Assembly (NCBI GenBank): GCA_903824665.1
Contig: CAIJXT010000033.1
Coordinates: 62,001 to 126,000, forward strand
Source of the DNA: an uncultured Bacteroidota bacterium
GTDB taxonomy: Bacteria > Bacteroidota > Bacteroidia > Chitinophagales > Chitinophagaceae
Direction of reading: 5' to 3'
Length of the DNA stretch: 64,000 bases
Positions 53,509 to 62,992 of this stretch are shown here, piece by piece. Below the pieces are notes generated by a model. That model was not told the DNA's origin and did not search any database. It was given only the letters and a program-made list of their open reading frames with translations. The position numbers were made by a program, and so were the translations under genes. Position 1 is the stretch's first letter. The number at the start of each line of letters is the position of its first letter.

Positions 53509-53524
53509 TATACCGAACGGTATA
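53509..53524. promoter_or_regulatory. TetR operator at the tetR promoter
   Basis: TATACCGAACGGTATA: 7-bp perfect arms around AA. It overlaps the likely -7 box TATATTTG (53505-53512, - strand) of tetR, giving self-repression. Confidence 0.75.
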
Positions 53525-53579
53525 ATTATTTCGTAGAATTTTTTCAGATCATGCACTGGCGGCTTCATGCATTTTGGAA

Positions 53580-54203
53580 TTATACTTCCGGTTCACCAAT
53601 CTTCAACAGCCTGAAAAACTGTGCCTCTTCAATTTCCCTCACACCGCCCGGGGTAAGATCTTCGAGTGTGATATCTTCGATGGCTATGCGTATGAGCCGC
53701 CGGCACTGATGACCAACCGCGGCAACCATATTGCGGATCTGGTGAAACTTGCCCTCGTAAAGCGTTATGTGCAACCATGAATGAGCAATATAGGGATTGA
53801 GTTCCAACTGATAGTCTGGTAGGTCTGGTGGCGCATCCAGTAGCCTTACTTCGCAGGGCTGGGTTGTGTAGTCGCCCTTTCCCCTAACACGTATGGTCAC
53901 TCCTTCGCTCAATTGCTGCACTGTTTGAGGGGATACCAGTTTGTTGACCCGCACCAGGTAGGTGCGTTTGTGCGGTATGGCCGACTGAAAAAGCAGGTGC
54001 ACAACCTTAGTATTGGTTGTGAGTAACAGCAGCCCTTCAGACAAACTGTCGAGCCTGCCTACAGTAATGGTGCCATCGGGAAATTTATAATCGAGATGGC
54101 TGAGTAGCCGCACATCTTCTACACTCACAAACTGTGAGACCATACTGAACGGCTTGTAGAGTACAAAATAACGATGGGGAGTGGCGGCCATGATACTGTG
54201 CAA
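53580..54203 (-). CDS. RluE-type 23S rRNA pseudouridine synthase
   Basis: 207 residues. Catalytic Asp in VGRLDSLSEGLLLLT; flanking YFVLYKPFSMVSQF and FHQIRNMVAAVGHQCRRLIR are typical of the RsuA/RluB/RluE branch. No S4 domain, which fits RluE (U2457-type). Exact target base is not provable from sequence. Confidence 0.88.
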   Translation of the reverse strand: MHSIMAATPHRYFVLYKPFSMVSQFVSVEDVRLLSHLDYKFPDGTITVGRLDSLSEGLLLLTTNTKVVHLLFQSAIPHKRTYLVRVNKLVSPQTVQQLSEGVTIRVRGKGDYTTQPCEVRLLDAPPDLPDYQLELNPYIAHSWLHITLYEGKFHQIRNMVAAVGHQCRRLIRIAIEDITLEDLTPGGVREIEEAQFFRLLKIGEPEV

Positions 54204-54272
54204 AGGTACCTAACCGACACCTACCTGAGCCACCCCCCGAAAATGAGCAAAACAACAAAAACGCAGAATGGT

Positions 54273-55256
54273 TTAGAATAATGTCAAGGCAGCATCCATT
54301 TCGTCTTTTGATGCCTTGATAAGCGTGGCGTTGACGGTCATGCCATCTGTGAGCAATTGTTCTGTTTTGTAGTAGTACCAGGTGCTTTTGTCGCGGGGAA
54401 TAAGGAACATCAATCGCTGAACAGTACCTGTAGGGGCCCATCCTTTGTATACACCGGTTTGCGTGCTGCGGTCGAAAGATTCCTGATACAGCACAGTGGC
54501 TACCCTTTCGGAAGGAAGTGTAATACCCACTACGCTCCACACATTTCCGGCAAACATTTCATTGGCCAGCTTCACTTTGATTGTTATGTTCTGGAACGTG
54601 CCACTATAAAGGTCGTAACAGCCAACCCAATTGAAGGATGTGCAGGAATCGAACATAAAATAGCTGCCGGATACGGAAGATGTGGTGGCTGCAGATACCG
54701 GACCAGCACCGGTGGTGGTGGTGCCGGTGGCTCCACTACCAGGTGCCCATGTTACAATGTTGCCGGCAGCATAGGTATTGCCGGTGTACAATGCTCTGGG
54801 GCCGCTTGCCGGAGTTCTCAGAGCATTGAAACCTATGCCGTATTTGTTAGCGTAAACCTCTTCTCCGCCCACTGTTGCTTTAATAAAGACCTGGCCACCA
54901 CTGGTGAGCACACCGGTGCCGGTATTGGTTGATGAATAGTTTTTCAGCATATCACCGGCCGAATACATCTCGCTGAGTTGTACGTTAACGGTTTCGCCAT
55001 TGATGGTAGAGCCATCGCTGCGTCGGAAAGAGTTGGGATAAAAGCGCAGAAATGTGCCATCAGGACCTACCAACTCTTTTGTGGTGCCTGCTACCAGCGA
55101 AAAAGAAGCCGGCGTAGTGTGGAACTCTTTGAGTAGTGTGGCTGTATTGTTGGCAAGGATGGTATTGTTGTTGCCGTCGTAATCGCTTTTATTGCAAGAG
55201 GTGGACAACAAAAGAACAGATGATATTGCAAAAATGCTTTTAGTTATATAGTTCAT
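54273..55256 (-). CDS. Hypothetical lipoprotein
   Basis: 327 residues from the ATG at 55256 (frame open to 55313, but the extra residues lack a signal). Lipobox LSTSCNK. Beta-rich middle with a Gly/Ser/Thr-rich linker (TWAPGSGATGTTTTGAGPV) and a conserved-looking GPDGTFLRFYPNSF region. Likely an outer-membrane lipoprotein. Function unknown. Confidence 0.78.
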   Translation of the reverse strand: MNYITKSIFAISSVLLLSTSCNKSDYDGNNNTILANNTATLLKEFHTTPASFSLVAGTTKELVGPDGTFLRFYPNSFRRSDGSTINGETVNVQLSEMYSAGDMLKNYSSTNTGTGVLTSGGQVFIKATVGGEEVYANKYGIGFNALRTPASGPRALYTGNTYAAGNIVTWAPGSGATGTTTTGAGPVSAATTSSVSGSYFMFDSCTSFNWVGCYDLYSGTFQNITIKVKLANEMFAGNVWSVVGITLPSERVATVLYQESFDRSTQTGVYKGWAPTGTVQRLMFLIPRDKSTWYYYKTEQLLTDGMTVNATLIKASKDEMDAALTLF

Positions 55257-55627
55257 AAAGTGGGTATTTGTGTAGTAACCAAGACATCGGTTCTGTGATT
55301 GATGGTTGGGCAACTTCGTGAAATAAGCAACAAAAAGGCAAAATAATCGCGCAAGATATTACGCTGAAAATACAGCCGAAAAAAAGAATGGGTGGCATCG
55401 CTCTCGCGCTGCACACCCTATTTCGTAGTTGTGGCCGGTCCAAAGGAATTGCCGAACCGGCTAGTAGAGTTCTCAGACAGAATAATGTATTGAATTCAAT
55501 ACCTGTTGCACAAAGCGTTTAACAGAAAACTGATTGCCACAGAACACATGCAAGAGTTTCTACTACCTCATGTTCGGGCGTTGATATTCCACGCTTGAGC
55601 AAATGCCGTTTTCCGGATATGCATTAT
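55257..55627. other. Intergenic space without a supported gene
   Basis: 371 bases between the tolC stop and the lipoprotein start. It contains the self-complementary ATTGAATTCAAT (55489-55500) and a CCGGT...ACCGG pair near 55440; no ORF or clear terminator was accepted. Confidence 0.4.
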
Positions 55628-57076
55628 TTAAAGTGAATGTTTTGCAAGGTAAACATCCAGAATTTTCTTTCTGAGCACAAGGTCATAGCGAGCAGTTATG
55701 AGCTGGCTCATGGCCCTGTCAGCATTATTCTTTGCTGTGGTATAGTCAACTGTTGTGCCGGAACCATTTTTGAATCTTGTTTCCGCTGCCTGAAATGACG
55801 CGCTGAAGTCAGTTACCTGGGAAGACAATAAAAGGTACCTTTCGCGGGCAGATTGCAGGTTAATATACGCGAGGTCTATTGCCTGCCTGTATTGAATGCG
55901 GGAAACATTTGCCTGGAATATTTCCTGCCGCTCGCTTATCTGTGCCAATTCAACTTTTCTTTTTGCCTGCAGGCTATTCATTATCGGTATTTGCAACCCT
56001 ATCCCCACCAGCGAATTGAAGTTGTTTTGCCATTGATCCCTGTAGGATATTTTTGAAAAAAAGTACTCTGTTTGCGGCGCATATACTGTCGACTTGTCTG
56101 ATCCTGTCAGGATGTAGCTTTTCGTAGCGGCGTCGACCGTATTCCCTGCTTTTGCAAAACTAGCGGCGCTTGAATAGTTGGTGCCCAGTGAGCCCGAGAA
56201 ATACAGCGAAGGCATGCGGCTGCCTATAGCAGACCTAAGTCGCTTCTTTGAACTTTGCAGCCTTAGGTCAGTTGCTTTCACCATCGGTGAATTTGCTACG
56301 GCATCCTCGATGTAGTCTCCCGGCATCCCGTCGGTGTTTTCAGGTATTGGAAGGTCACTGAGTTTCTTCACCCTGATATTAGGGCTGTAGTTGGTGTTGA
56401 TCAACTGGCACAAATTTACCCGGGCCGTTTCCAGGCTGTTCTTTATATTTACCTCATTCAATTTGTCGTTAGCCAACTGGCCTTTTAGGTCATGTAGTAC
56501 CGCCGGTGCAACTGCGCCATTGTTGAGCATTAGTTGCAGTCTTTCTACTTCTTTTTCTGTTACTTCAGTTTGGTGTCGCGCCTGGCTTAGCAGCTCTTCA
56601 ATATTCAGTATCTGGTAGTATGCTATTATCGCATTGATGGTGACGTTATCTATCATCTGTGCAATATCCATTTGGCTGGCCTCGTAAGTGAGCTTGTTTT
56701 GACTTGCCGCATTACTCATGCTCCCGCCATTCCAAAGTGTTGCATTTGTCCCAAGGCTGTAGTATGCCGATGTGAGCTCCTTATTTACATAGCTATTTGT
56801 ATAAGGGTCAATGCTGCGGCCCTGTTTCAATCCATGAAAAATGTCGCCACTAAGTGCCGGGAGCATACTGCCTTTCGACTGACTCCAGTTTGCTTTCTCA
56901 ATCTCAGCTTGCCATTGCTTTTGCTTTATCAGTACACTATTGCTTAGCGCCATTTCTATACATTGAGGCAATGTATATTCTGAAATGTCCTGTTGTCCCC
57001 GGGCTGATTTATTCAGGATGAGGTATGGCAGGAGAATGACAATAAGATACTTTAAGGATTTTTTCGGGCTGTTCAC
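55628..57076 (-). CDS. TolC-family outer-membrane efflux protein
   Basis: 482 residues. Signal (ends SARGQ), then long helical pairs typical of the TolC tunnel (TLPQCIEMALSNSVLIKQKQ at the start; two QAxxxxxxxN...DYxxAxxN repeats, e.g. RFKNGSGTTVDYTTAKNNADRAMSQL). Last gene of the exporter operon, 11 bases after the permease, completing a three-part machine from ATPase to outer membrane. Confidence 0.92.
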   Translation of the reverse strand: MNSPKKSLKYLIVILLPYLILNKSARGQQDISEYTLPQCIEMALSNSVLIKQKQWQAEIEKANWSQSKGSMLPALSGDIFHGLKQGRSIDPYTNSYVNKELTSAYYSLGTNATLWNGGSMSNAASQNKLTYEASQMDIAQMIDNVTINAIIAYYQILNIEELLSQARHQTEVTEKEVERLQLMLNNGAVAPAVLHDLKGQLANDKLNEVNIKNSLETARVNLCQLINTNYSPNIRVKKLSDLPIPENTDGMPGDYIEDAVANSPMVKATDLRLQSSKKRLRSAIGSRMPSLYFSGSLGTNYSSAASFAKAGNTVDAATKSYILTGSDKSTVYAPQTEYFFSKISYRDQWQNNFNSLVGIGLQIPIMNSLQAKRKVELAQISERQEIFQANVSRIQYRQAIDLAYINLQSARERYLLLSSQVTDFSASFQAAETRFKNGSGTTVDYTTAKNNADRAMSQLITARYDLVLRKKILDVYLAKHSL

Positions 57077-57087
57077 GGCAGATCGTT

Positions 57088-59472
57088 TTATTCGTATTTA
57101 AGGATTCCTGCGGGGTTTTTGTTCGCGGCCCTGATCGTGTGCAGGCTGATTGTAGCCAGCGCAATCAGCAACGCAATGACACCCGCCACAAGGAAAATTG
57201 CCCAGCCAATTTCAATATGATAGGCAAAATTCTGTAGCCACTTATTCATGGCGTAATACGCGATAGGAATGGCAATGATGATGGCTATAAGTACCAGCTT
57301 GACAAAGTCTTTGGAAATGAGAATAACAATGTCTGAAACAGAGGCTCCAGATATTTTCCGGATGCCAATCTCCTTTGTCCGTTGTTTGGTAGAAAAGGAT
57401 GCCAGCCCCATTAGCCCCAGGCACGAAATGAAGATGCATAGGCCTGCAAACCACTTGAATATTGTATGCTGGCGCTCATCCTTCGCGTATTGTTTATTGA
57501 AAGACTCATCGAGAAACGAGTATTCAAATGGATATCCCCGGGTAAAAGATTTCATTGTTTGCTCTACATAATTTATTGTGCCGGGAATATTGCCAGTGCT
57601 TATTTTGATAGAGAGGAAGTAAAAACCTTTTCTTGCCAATCGGAAAACCATGGGTGGTATCTCCTCGTGTAATGATGCAGTATGGAAATCCTTTATTACA
57701 CCAATACACTTGCCCTTGCGCAAGCCGCCTGAATTTCCGGTGCTCACGTTTTTGCCTATCGGGTCTTTCCAGCCAAGCATCTTAACTGCCGATTCGTTAA
57801 CTATGATAAACAAAGATGAGTCCAATTGAGGCATCATACTTTTTTCATAGGGTGTGCCTGCCACAAATTGAAACCCCATCAATCCATGATAGTCATAGTC
57901 TGTAAGCATGGTGGTTACCAGCCTGGCTTCCATATTGCCTTCCGGCGTTTCAAATTTGTGATAGAATTTATACATCTCGCTACCGGGAACATTGTGCGAC
58001 GCCGAAACCATGCGGATGCTGGGGTTCTTTAAAAGCTCTGTTTTGATCAGCTCTGTTTTGCTTCTTATTGCCGGATCATTGAGGCTTATCAGCAACACCT
58101 GCTCTCTGCTAAATCCAAGATCCTTATTTTTCACAAAAGATAGTTGCCTTGTTACCACTATTGTTGCTATAAGCATGACAATGGAAACGGAAAACTGAAC
58201 TACTACCAGTGCTTTCCTCAATGTGGGTTTGTTTTTTGTGGTATCCATTGTGCCTTTCAGCGCCTTTATGGGCGCAAAAGATGACACAAAGAATGCTGGG
58301 TATGCTCCCGACAGTAATCCCAGCAAAATTGTAAGGCCGAGCACTGATATAGCGGTCAAAGGTTGAAGTAGATTCAGCGACATATTTTTTTCAGACAGCT
58401 TATTAAAAAAGGGTAGTGTCAGCTCCACAAAGGCCAGTGCCAGTACCAATGCCAACAGCGCCAGAGCGGTTGACTCCGTCAGGAACTGGATGACAATTTG
58501 CTTCCTTGTAGCGCCAAGTACTTTTCTTACACCCACTTCTCTTGATCTGTCGTATGACTTTGCCGTAGCAAGGTTCATGTAGTTTATAGCCGCGATCAAT
58601 AGTATGAGGAAAGCAATGATTGAAAACGTATACACTGTATAGATGTTTCCGTTGGGTTCCAGTTCATACAGCAGGTCAGATTGCAGGTGTATTTTCGTAA
58701 GTGGTTGCAAAGTCAGTGTTAGTCCCTGCGCATCTTCTGCATACTCCTTCTTGAAATGTTTGCCATATAATTCGGGCCATACATGGTTTACAAATCGCTG
58801 TGGGTCATAGTCCTTTTTAAACAAAGCATAAGTATGCTCGAACATGTCCATGTAGCGGAATTTTGACATTATGACCAGTGGGATAAAGTGGGCTTTATCT
58901 TTATTGTCTTTAATGACCCCCGTTACCAGGCGTGGTAGTTTCTCATTTTTTGTTTTTTCGTTCTTTACATAAATGGTTTTACCCATCGGGCTTTCTTTGC
59001 CAAATAGTTTGCGGGCTATGCTTTCGGTCAGCACTATTGCCTCCCTGGAGCGCAGTGCTGTCTGCGGGTTCCCCTCCACAAAATCGTAAGAGAAAATGTC
59101 GAAGAAGGTAGAATCAGCGTAAAAGGTCTTGGTCTCGAATAGCTCCTTCTCGTTTGCGGTGAGCATTGTGGGCACATTCAGCATACGCGCTACATTTTCC
59201 ACTTCCGGGTATTCTGCACGTATATGTTCGGTAATTCTCGGGTCTGCGGCTGCCATGGGGCTTGGTATGCCGTTTGTAAGCAGGTCATTGGCTATGCGGT
59301 AAATCCGATCCGATTTTGTAAAGTGTTTATCATAGCTAAGCTCATCCTGCACCCACATGCCTATCATGATAAAGCATGCAATGCCAATTGCCAGGCCAAC
59401 TATATTGATTATAGAATAAAACCGATGGCGCAGTATATTCCTGATGGCAATTTTCAGATAGTTTTTAAACAT
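57088..59472 (-). CDS. ABC exporter permease, MacB/FtsX type
   Basis: 794 residues. Single N-terminal helix (YSIINIVGLAIGIACFIMIGMW), a large periplasmic MacB_PCD region, three helices with a central loop, a second periplasmic region and a second FtsX group (LLIALATISLHTIRAANKNPAGIL end). No ATPase fused, unlike MacB; the partner is the next gene (8-base overlap). Family members move lipoproteins, peptides or drugs. Confidence 0.93.
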   Translation of the reverse strand: MFKNYLKIAIRNILRHRFYSIINIVGLAIGIACFIMIGMWVQDELSYDKHFTKSDRIYRIANDLLTNGIPSPMAAADPRITEHIRAEYPEVENVARMLNVPTMLTANEKELFETKTFYADSTFFDIFSYDFVEGNPQTALRSREAIVLTESIARKLFGKESPMGKTIYVKNEKTKNEKLPRLVTGVIKDNKDKAHFIPLVIMSKFRYMDMFEHTYALFKKDYDPQRFVNHVWPELYGKHFKKEYAEDAQGLTLTLQPLTKIHLQSDLLYELEPNGNIYTVYTFSIIAFLILLIAAINYMNLATAKSYDRSREVGVRKVLGATRKQIVIQFLTESTALALLALVLALAFVELTLPFFNKLSEKNMSLNLLQPLTAISVLGLTILLGLLSGAYPAFFVSSFAPIKALKGTMDTTKNKPTLRKALVVVQFSVSIVMLIATIVVTRQLSFVKNKDLGFSREQVLLISLNDPAIRSKTELIKTELLKNPSIRMVSASHNVPGSEMYKFYHKFETPEGNMEARLVTTMLTDYDYHGLMGFQFVAGTPYEKSMMPQLDSSLFIIVNESAVKMLGWKDPIGKNVSTGNSGGLRKGKCIGVIKDFHTASLHEEIPPMVFRLARKGFYFLSIKISTGNIPGTINYVEQTMKSFTRGYPFEYSFLDESFNKQYAKDERQHTIFKWFAGLCIFISCLGLMGLASFSTKQRTKEIGIRKISGASVSDIVILISKDFVKLVLIAIIIAIPIAYYAMNKWLQNFAYHIEIGWAIFLVAGVIALLIALATISLHTIRAANKNPAGILKYE

Positions 59473-60154
59473 AGAATTCGTTTTTTAGGTTTTCGGTTAC
59501 GATTTTACCGTCAAACAGGCGGATCATTCTCCTACAGAATTGTGAGTAGTGCGGCGAATGTGTTACCATAATCACTGTTGTACCTGCTTCATTCAGTTCC
59601 ATCAGCAATCTCATTACCTCATCGCCGTGTTTGGTATCCAGGTTGCCGGTGGGCTCATCGGCCAGTATTACTTTAGGACTATTGCAGATCGCCCTGGCCA
59701 CAGCCACCCTTTGTTGTTGCCCACCTGAAAGCTGCTGTGGGTAATGGTCTCTGCGATGGGCCATTTTCATTTGTTCCAGCAATGTTTCCACTTTTTGTTT
59801 CCTTTCCGCGGCACCTGTGCCGGTATATAATAGGGGAAGCTCTACGTTTTCAAATACGGTGAGCTCGTTGACCAGGTTGAAACTCTGGAAAATGAAACCG
59901 ATGTTGTTTTTACGAAGGTTGGCGCGTTGCTTTTCTGAATAACCGGCGATCTGGGTACCGTTAAACCAGTATTCGCCTCCGTCCGGTTTGTCTATCATGC
60001 CTATTATATTCAGCAAAGTCGATTTGCCGCAGCCCGATGGACCGGTAATAGCTACCAGCTCGCCCTGGCTGATCTCCAGGTCTACTTCCGACAACGCAGT
60101 AGTTTCAATTTCATCGGTTTTGTAGATTTTTTTAAGGCCTGTTATTTTTATCAT
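59465..60154 (-). CDS. ABC transporter ATPase, LolD/MacB-like
   Basis: 229 residues. Walker A GPSGCGKSTLLN, signature LSGGQQQRVAVARAI, Walker B VILADEPTGNLD, His switch THSP. Overlaps the permease by 8 bases. Drives the exporter. Confidence 0.95.
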   Translation of the reverse strand: MIKITGLKKIYKTDEIETTALSEVDLEISQGELVAITGPSGCGKSTLLNIIGMIDKPDGGEYWFNGTQIAGYSEKQRANLRKNNIGFIFQSFNLVNELTVFENVELPLLYTGTGAAERKQKVETLLEQMKMAHRRDHYPQQLSGGQQQRVAVARAICNSPKVILADEPTGNLDTKHGDEVMRLLMELNEAGTTVIMVTHSPHYSQFCRRMIRLFDGKIVTENLKNEFYV

Positions 60155-60158
60155 TGGT

Positions 60159-61418
60159 CTATTTTTTAGTATTTAAGATGAGTTCGTCTTTGTCGTTGAA
60201 AGATTTATAAGTAGATACAATCACCTTTTCTCCTTCCTCCAGCCCTTCCAGCACCTCGTATGCTTCCGCATTCTGTCTGCCTATCCTTATGTTTCTTTTT
60301 ACAGCCTTTTGCTGCTTGTCGTCCAGCACATATATCCAGTTTCCGCCGGACGATTGATAGAATGCACCTCTCGGTATCATCAGCGCTTCCGATATGCCGC
60401 CAAACTTTACTTTTACCGGAAGGTTCTGCCCCCTTTTTATTCCCTCAGGCACAGCGCGGCCAAACAATAGGTTAATGACGAAAGTCCCTTCTTTTACCTC
60501 CGGTAGTATTCTGGATACCTTTAGTTCGTAGTTTTTACCCATGTACTCCACAATGGCTTCCTGGCCGGCATATACTTTGGCTACATAGCGTTCATCAATA
60601 TTCACCCGTATTTTGTAATAGTCCTGCACATCTATCTGTCCCATTTTATCCCCGGGCTTTTTCAGTTCGCCCGCCGTTGCATTTAGTGACGATAGCTGTC
60701 CACTTACTGGTGCCGTAATATATAGCTGGTCCAGTATTTTGTGTATGGCACTAAGATTGTTTCTCATTCTTAGTATGCCTGAATTTAGTGTCTGCATTTG
60801 GGTAGCAATAAAAACAGAATCAAGGGCATAGGCCGAGATAGTCAGCTTTTTTTGATTCATCAGGTAGTCGTATTCCCGTTTTGATTCGGCATATTCATTC
60901 TCAGAAATCGCGCCTCCTTTTACAAGTTCTTTATTCACATCATACCTTCTTTTTAATACCTCTATTTTGTAGTTTACTTCCATCAGTTGCTTCTGCAGCT
61001 CTATTCGGTTTTTATCCAGTGTAGCTTTAGAATTCTGAAGGTTGTTCATTATGTCAAACATCTGGGTTTCCCGGTTGATGTATTCAAGTTCAAGGTTGGT
61101 GTTGGATAATTTGGCAAGTGTATCTCCTTTCTTAACTTCCGTGCCATCCTCCACAAACACCCTTTCTACCATGCCGCCCTGTATGATGTCAAGATAGATG
61201 GTTTCTCCGGGTGACACTATACCATCTACCGGCACGTACTCCTGAAAGTCGCCTTTCTGTACACTGGCTATCGATATCCGTTCACTATCCACCTTCAGTG
61301 TCGACTTATTGCCTGTAAACGCAAAGCGGTAACTAACAAGAATCAGCATTACTGCTAAAGAGATAAGGGTGTATACCCTCGTTTTTGTCCATTTCTTTTT
61401 TTCAATTCTCCTATCCAA
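60159..61418 (-). CDS. Periplasmic adaptor (membrane fusion protein) of the exporter
   Basis: 420 residues with a TTG start at 61418. The open frame continues to 61532, but the residues before it are not protein-like, and the TTG gives the family's typical opening DRRIEKKKW followed by one membrane anchor (VYTLISLAVMLILVSYRFAF). Lipoyl half (VDGIVSPGETI, GTEVKKGDTLAKL), a long coiled-coil hairpin, and the beta-barrel/barrel-end (ERYVAKVYAGQEAIVEYMGKNYEL). First gene of the adaptor-ATPase-permease-TolC operon. Confidence 0.88.
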   Translation of the reverse strand: MDRRIEKKKWTKTRVYTLISLAVMLILVSYRFAFTGNKSTLKVDSERISIASVQKGDFQEYVPVDGIVSPGETIYLDIIQGGMVERVFVEDGTEVKKGDTLAKLSNTNLELEYINRETQMFDIMNNLQNSKATLDKNRIELQKQLMEVNYKIEVLKRRYDVNKELVKGGAISENEYAESKREYDYLMNQKKLTISAYALDSVFIATQMQTLNSGILRMRNNLSAIHKILDQLYITAPVSGQLSSLNATAGELKKPGDKMGQIDVQDYYKIRVNIDERYVAKVYAGQEAIVEYMGKNYELKVSRILPEVKEGTFVINLLFGRAVPEGIKRGQNLPVKVKFGGISEALMIPRGAFYQSSGGNWIYVLDDKQQKAVKRNIRIGRQNAEAYEVLEGLEEGEKVIVSTYKSFNDKDELILNTKK

Positions 61419-61444
61419 TATTGTTGTGATTGTCACTACCCTAT

Positions 61445-61460
61445 ATCCAAATGCGTGCCA
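61445..61460 (-). promoter_or_regulatory. Possible sigma-54 promoter of the exporter operon
   Basis: On the - strand TGGCACGCATTTGGAT keeps the -24 part (TGGCACG) but the -12 GC reads GA. The start codon at 61418 lies about 17 bases after the expected transcription start. Weak by sequence, helped by the divergent sigma-54 activator. Confidence 0.3.
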
Positions 61461-61516
61461 AACTTTTATGTAATTGATTATCAGCCGTTTATATACATTT
61501 AGATGAAATGCAGATC

Positions 61517-61551
61517 GTCCGAAGGAGGACAATTAGTGTTCATAATCGGAC
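61517..61551. promoter_or_regulatory. Inverted repeat GTCCGA...TCGGAC, possible activator site
   Basis: GTCCGA (61517-61522) and TCGGAC (61546-61551) are complementary, separated by 23 bases, in the region between the exporter and its regulator. About 100 bases from the candidate exporter start, a distance usual for sigma-54 enhancers. GTCC-N6-GGAC also occurs inside it. Confidence 0.35.
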
Positions 61552-61588
61552 AGTTTTTTAATGTTTTTAGATTACATGTTGAAGGCTA

Positions 61589-61596
61589 TACCTTTG
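61589..61596 (+). promoter_or_regulatory. -7 promoter element for the sigma-54 regulator
   Basis: TACCTTTG matches TAnnTTTG; the ATG at 61619 lies 22 bases further. A clear -33 box is not seen. Confidence 0.5.
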
Positions 61597-61618
61597 GGAA
61601 ATATTCAATCTCTTCTGA

Positions 61619-62992
61619 ATGAAAACAAAGGATGGTAGCATACTGATAGTAGACGATGATGCGGATGTATTGTTCTCTGCAAAAATGCTGCTGAAAGATT
61701 ATTTCAGGAAAGTACAGATCGTTAATGACCCAGACGACATGATTGGCTGGATGGATAGGGAGAGTTTTGATGTTGTGCTGCTCGACATGAATTATTCAGG
61801 AAGTGATACTACCGGAAAAGAGGGTATCCGGTGGCTGAGAAAAATAATGCAGTTGGAGCATCCACCGGTAGTAGTAATGATGACCGCCTATGGCAGTGTA
61901 GACCTGGCAATACAGGCAATCAAGGAAGGTGCAGTAGATTTCGTGATCAAGCCCTGGCAAAACGAGAAACTACTGGCTACTCTGTCGTCGGCATACAAAC
62001 TGAAAAGCTCAAAAAAAGAAGTGTACCAGCTTCAGATCGCTCAAAAAACGCTGGGTGAAGACATTGACAAAAAATTTGGTGAATTTGTAGGACAATCTCC
62101 TTTGATGAGGGAGATATACACTATTATAGACAAGGTAGCGAAAACCGATGCAAACGTGCTGATATTGGGGGAGAATGGCACAGGCAAAGAACTGGTAGCC
62201 CGTTCTATTCACCGTCAGTCATTGCGGGCCGCTAAAGCGCTTATCAGTGTAGACCTTGGGGCTTTAACCGGAAATTTGTTTGAGAGTGAATTGTTCGGAC
62301 ATGTGAAAGGGGCATATACCGATGCCCGGGAAGATAGGGCAGGGCGATTTGAAATCGCTTCAGGCAGTACACTGTTTCTGGATGAGATAGGAAATGTTCC
62401 TTTGCCACTGCAGGCGAAACTACTGACGGCGCTGCAAAACCGCCAGATCACAAGGCTGGGTGCTAACAAGGCTATACCCGTAGACATAAGGCTTATATGC
62501 GCTACCAATATGCAGATCGGCGAAAAAGTGGATAGTGGGGAATTCAGGGAAGACCTTTTATACCGTATAAAAACGATAGAGGTAAATCTACCACCATTAA
62601 GGGAGCGGGAGGGCGATATCCCGCTGCTGGCAGATTATTTTCTGGATGTCTATTGCAGAAAATACAGGAAGCCCGGTATGAAAATGAGCGCTGATACCCT
62701 GAAGAAACTGGAGCAGTATTCGTGGCCAGGAAATGTACGCGAGTTGCAGCACGCTATAGAGCGGGCAGTAATAATGAGCGATGCAAGAATTTTAAAACCA
62801 CATGATTTCTTTTTCAAAGAGTCAGTGAAAGGCAAGAATGCAAAAGAGATTTTAAAGCTGGACGACCTCGAAATGACTGCTGTGCAGAAAGCGCTGGAGA
62901 AGAATGACAGGAATATCAGTAAAGCAGCAAAAGAACTTGGACTAAGCCGGGCCGCATTGTACAGAAAAATGGAAAAGTATGGGGTTAAATAA
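61619..62992 (+). CDS. Sigma-54-dependent response regulator (NtrC family)
   Basis: 457 residues. Receiver (1-125) with VDDDAD and phospho-acceptor Asp56 in VVLLDMNYSG; AAA+ domain (about 150-385) with Walker A GENGTGKE, the sigma-54 contact loop GAYTDA (231-236, versus classic GAFTGA), Walker B STLFLDEIGN; Fis-type helix-turn-helix (ISKAAKELGLSRAALYRKMEKYG). Divergent from the exporter operon and followed by its kinase (14-base overlap), so it probably turns the exporter on. Confidence 0.95.
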   Translation: MKTKDGSILIVDDDADVLFSAKMLLKDYFRKVQIVNDPDDMIGWMDRESFDVVLLDMNYSGSDTTGKEGIRWLRKIMQLEHPPVVVMMTAYGSVDLAIQAIKEGAVDFVIKPWQNEKLLATLSSAYKLKSSKKEVYQLQIAQKTLGEDIDKKFGEFVGQSPLMREIYTIIDKVAKTDANVLILGENGTGKELVARSIHRQSLRAAKALISVDLGALTGNLFESELFGHVKGAYTDAREDRAGRFEIASGSTLFLDEIGNVPLPLQAKLLTALQNRQITRLGANKAIPVDIRLICATNMQIGEKVDSGEFREDLLYRIKTIEVNLPPLREREGDIPLLADYFLDVYCRKYRKPGMKMSADTLKKLEQYSWPGNVRELQHAIERAVIMSDARILKPHDFFFKESVKGKNAKEILKLDDLEMTAVQKALEKNDRNISKAAKELGLSRAALYRKMEKYGVK

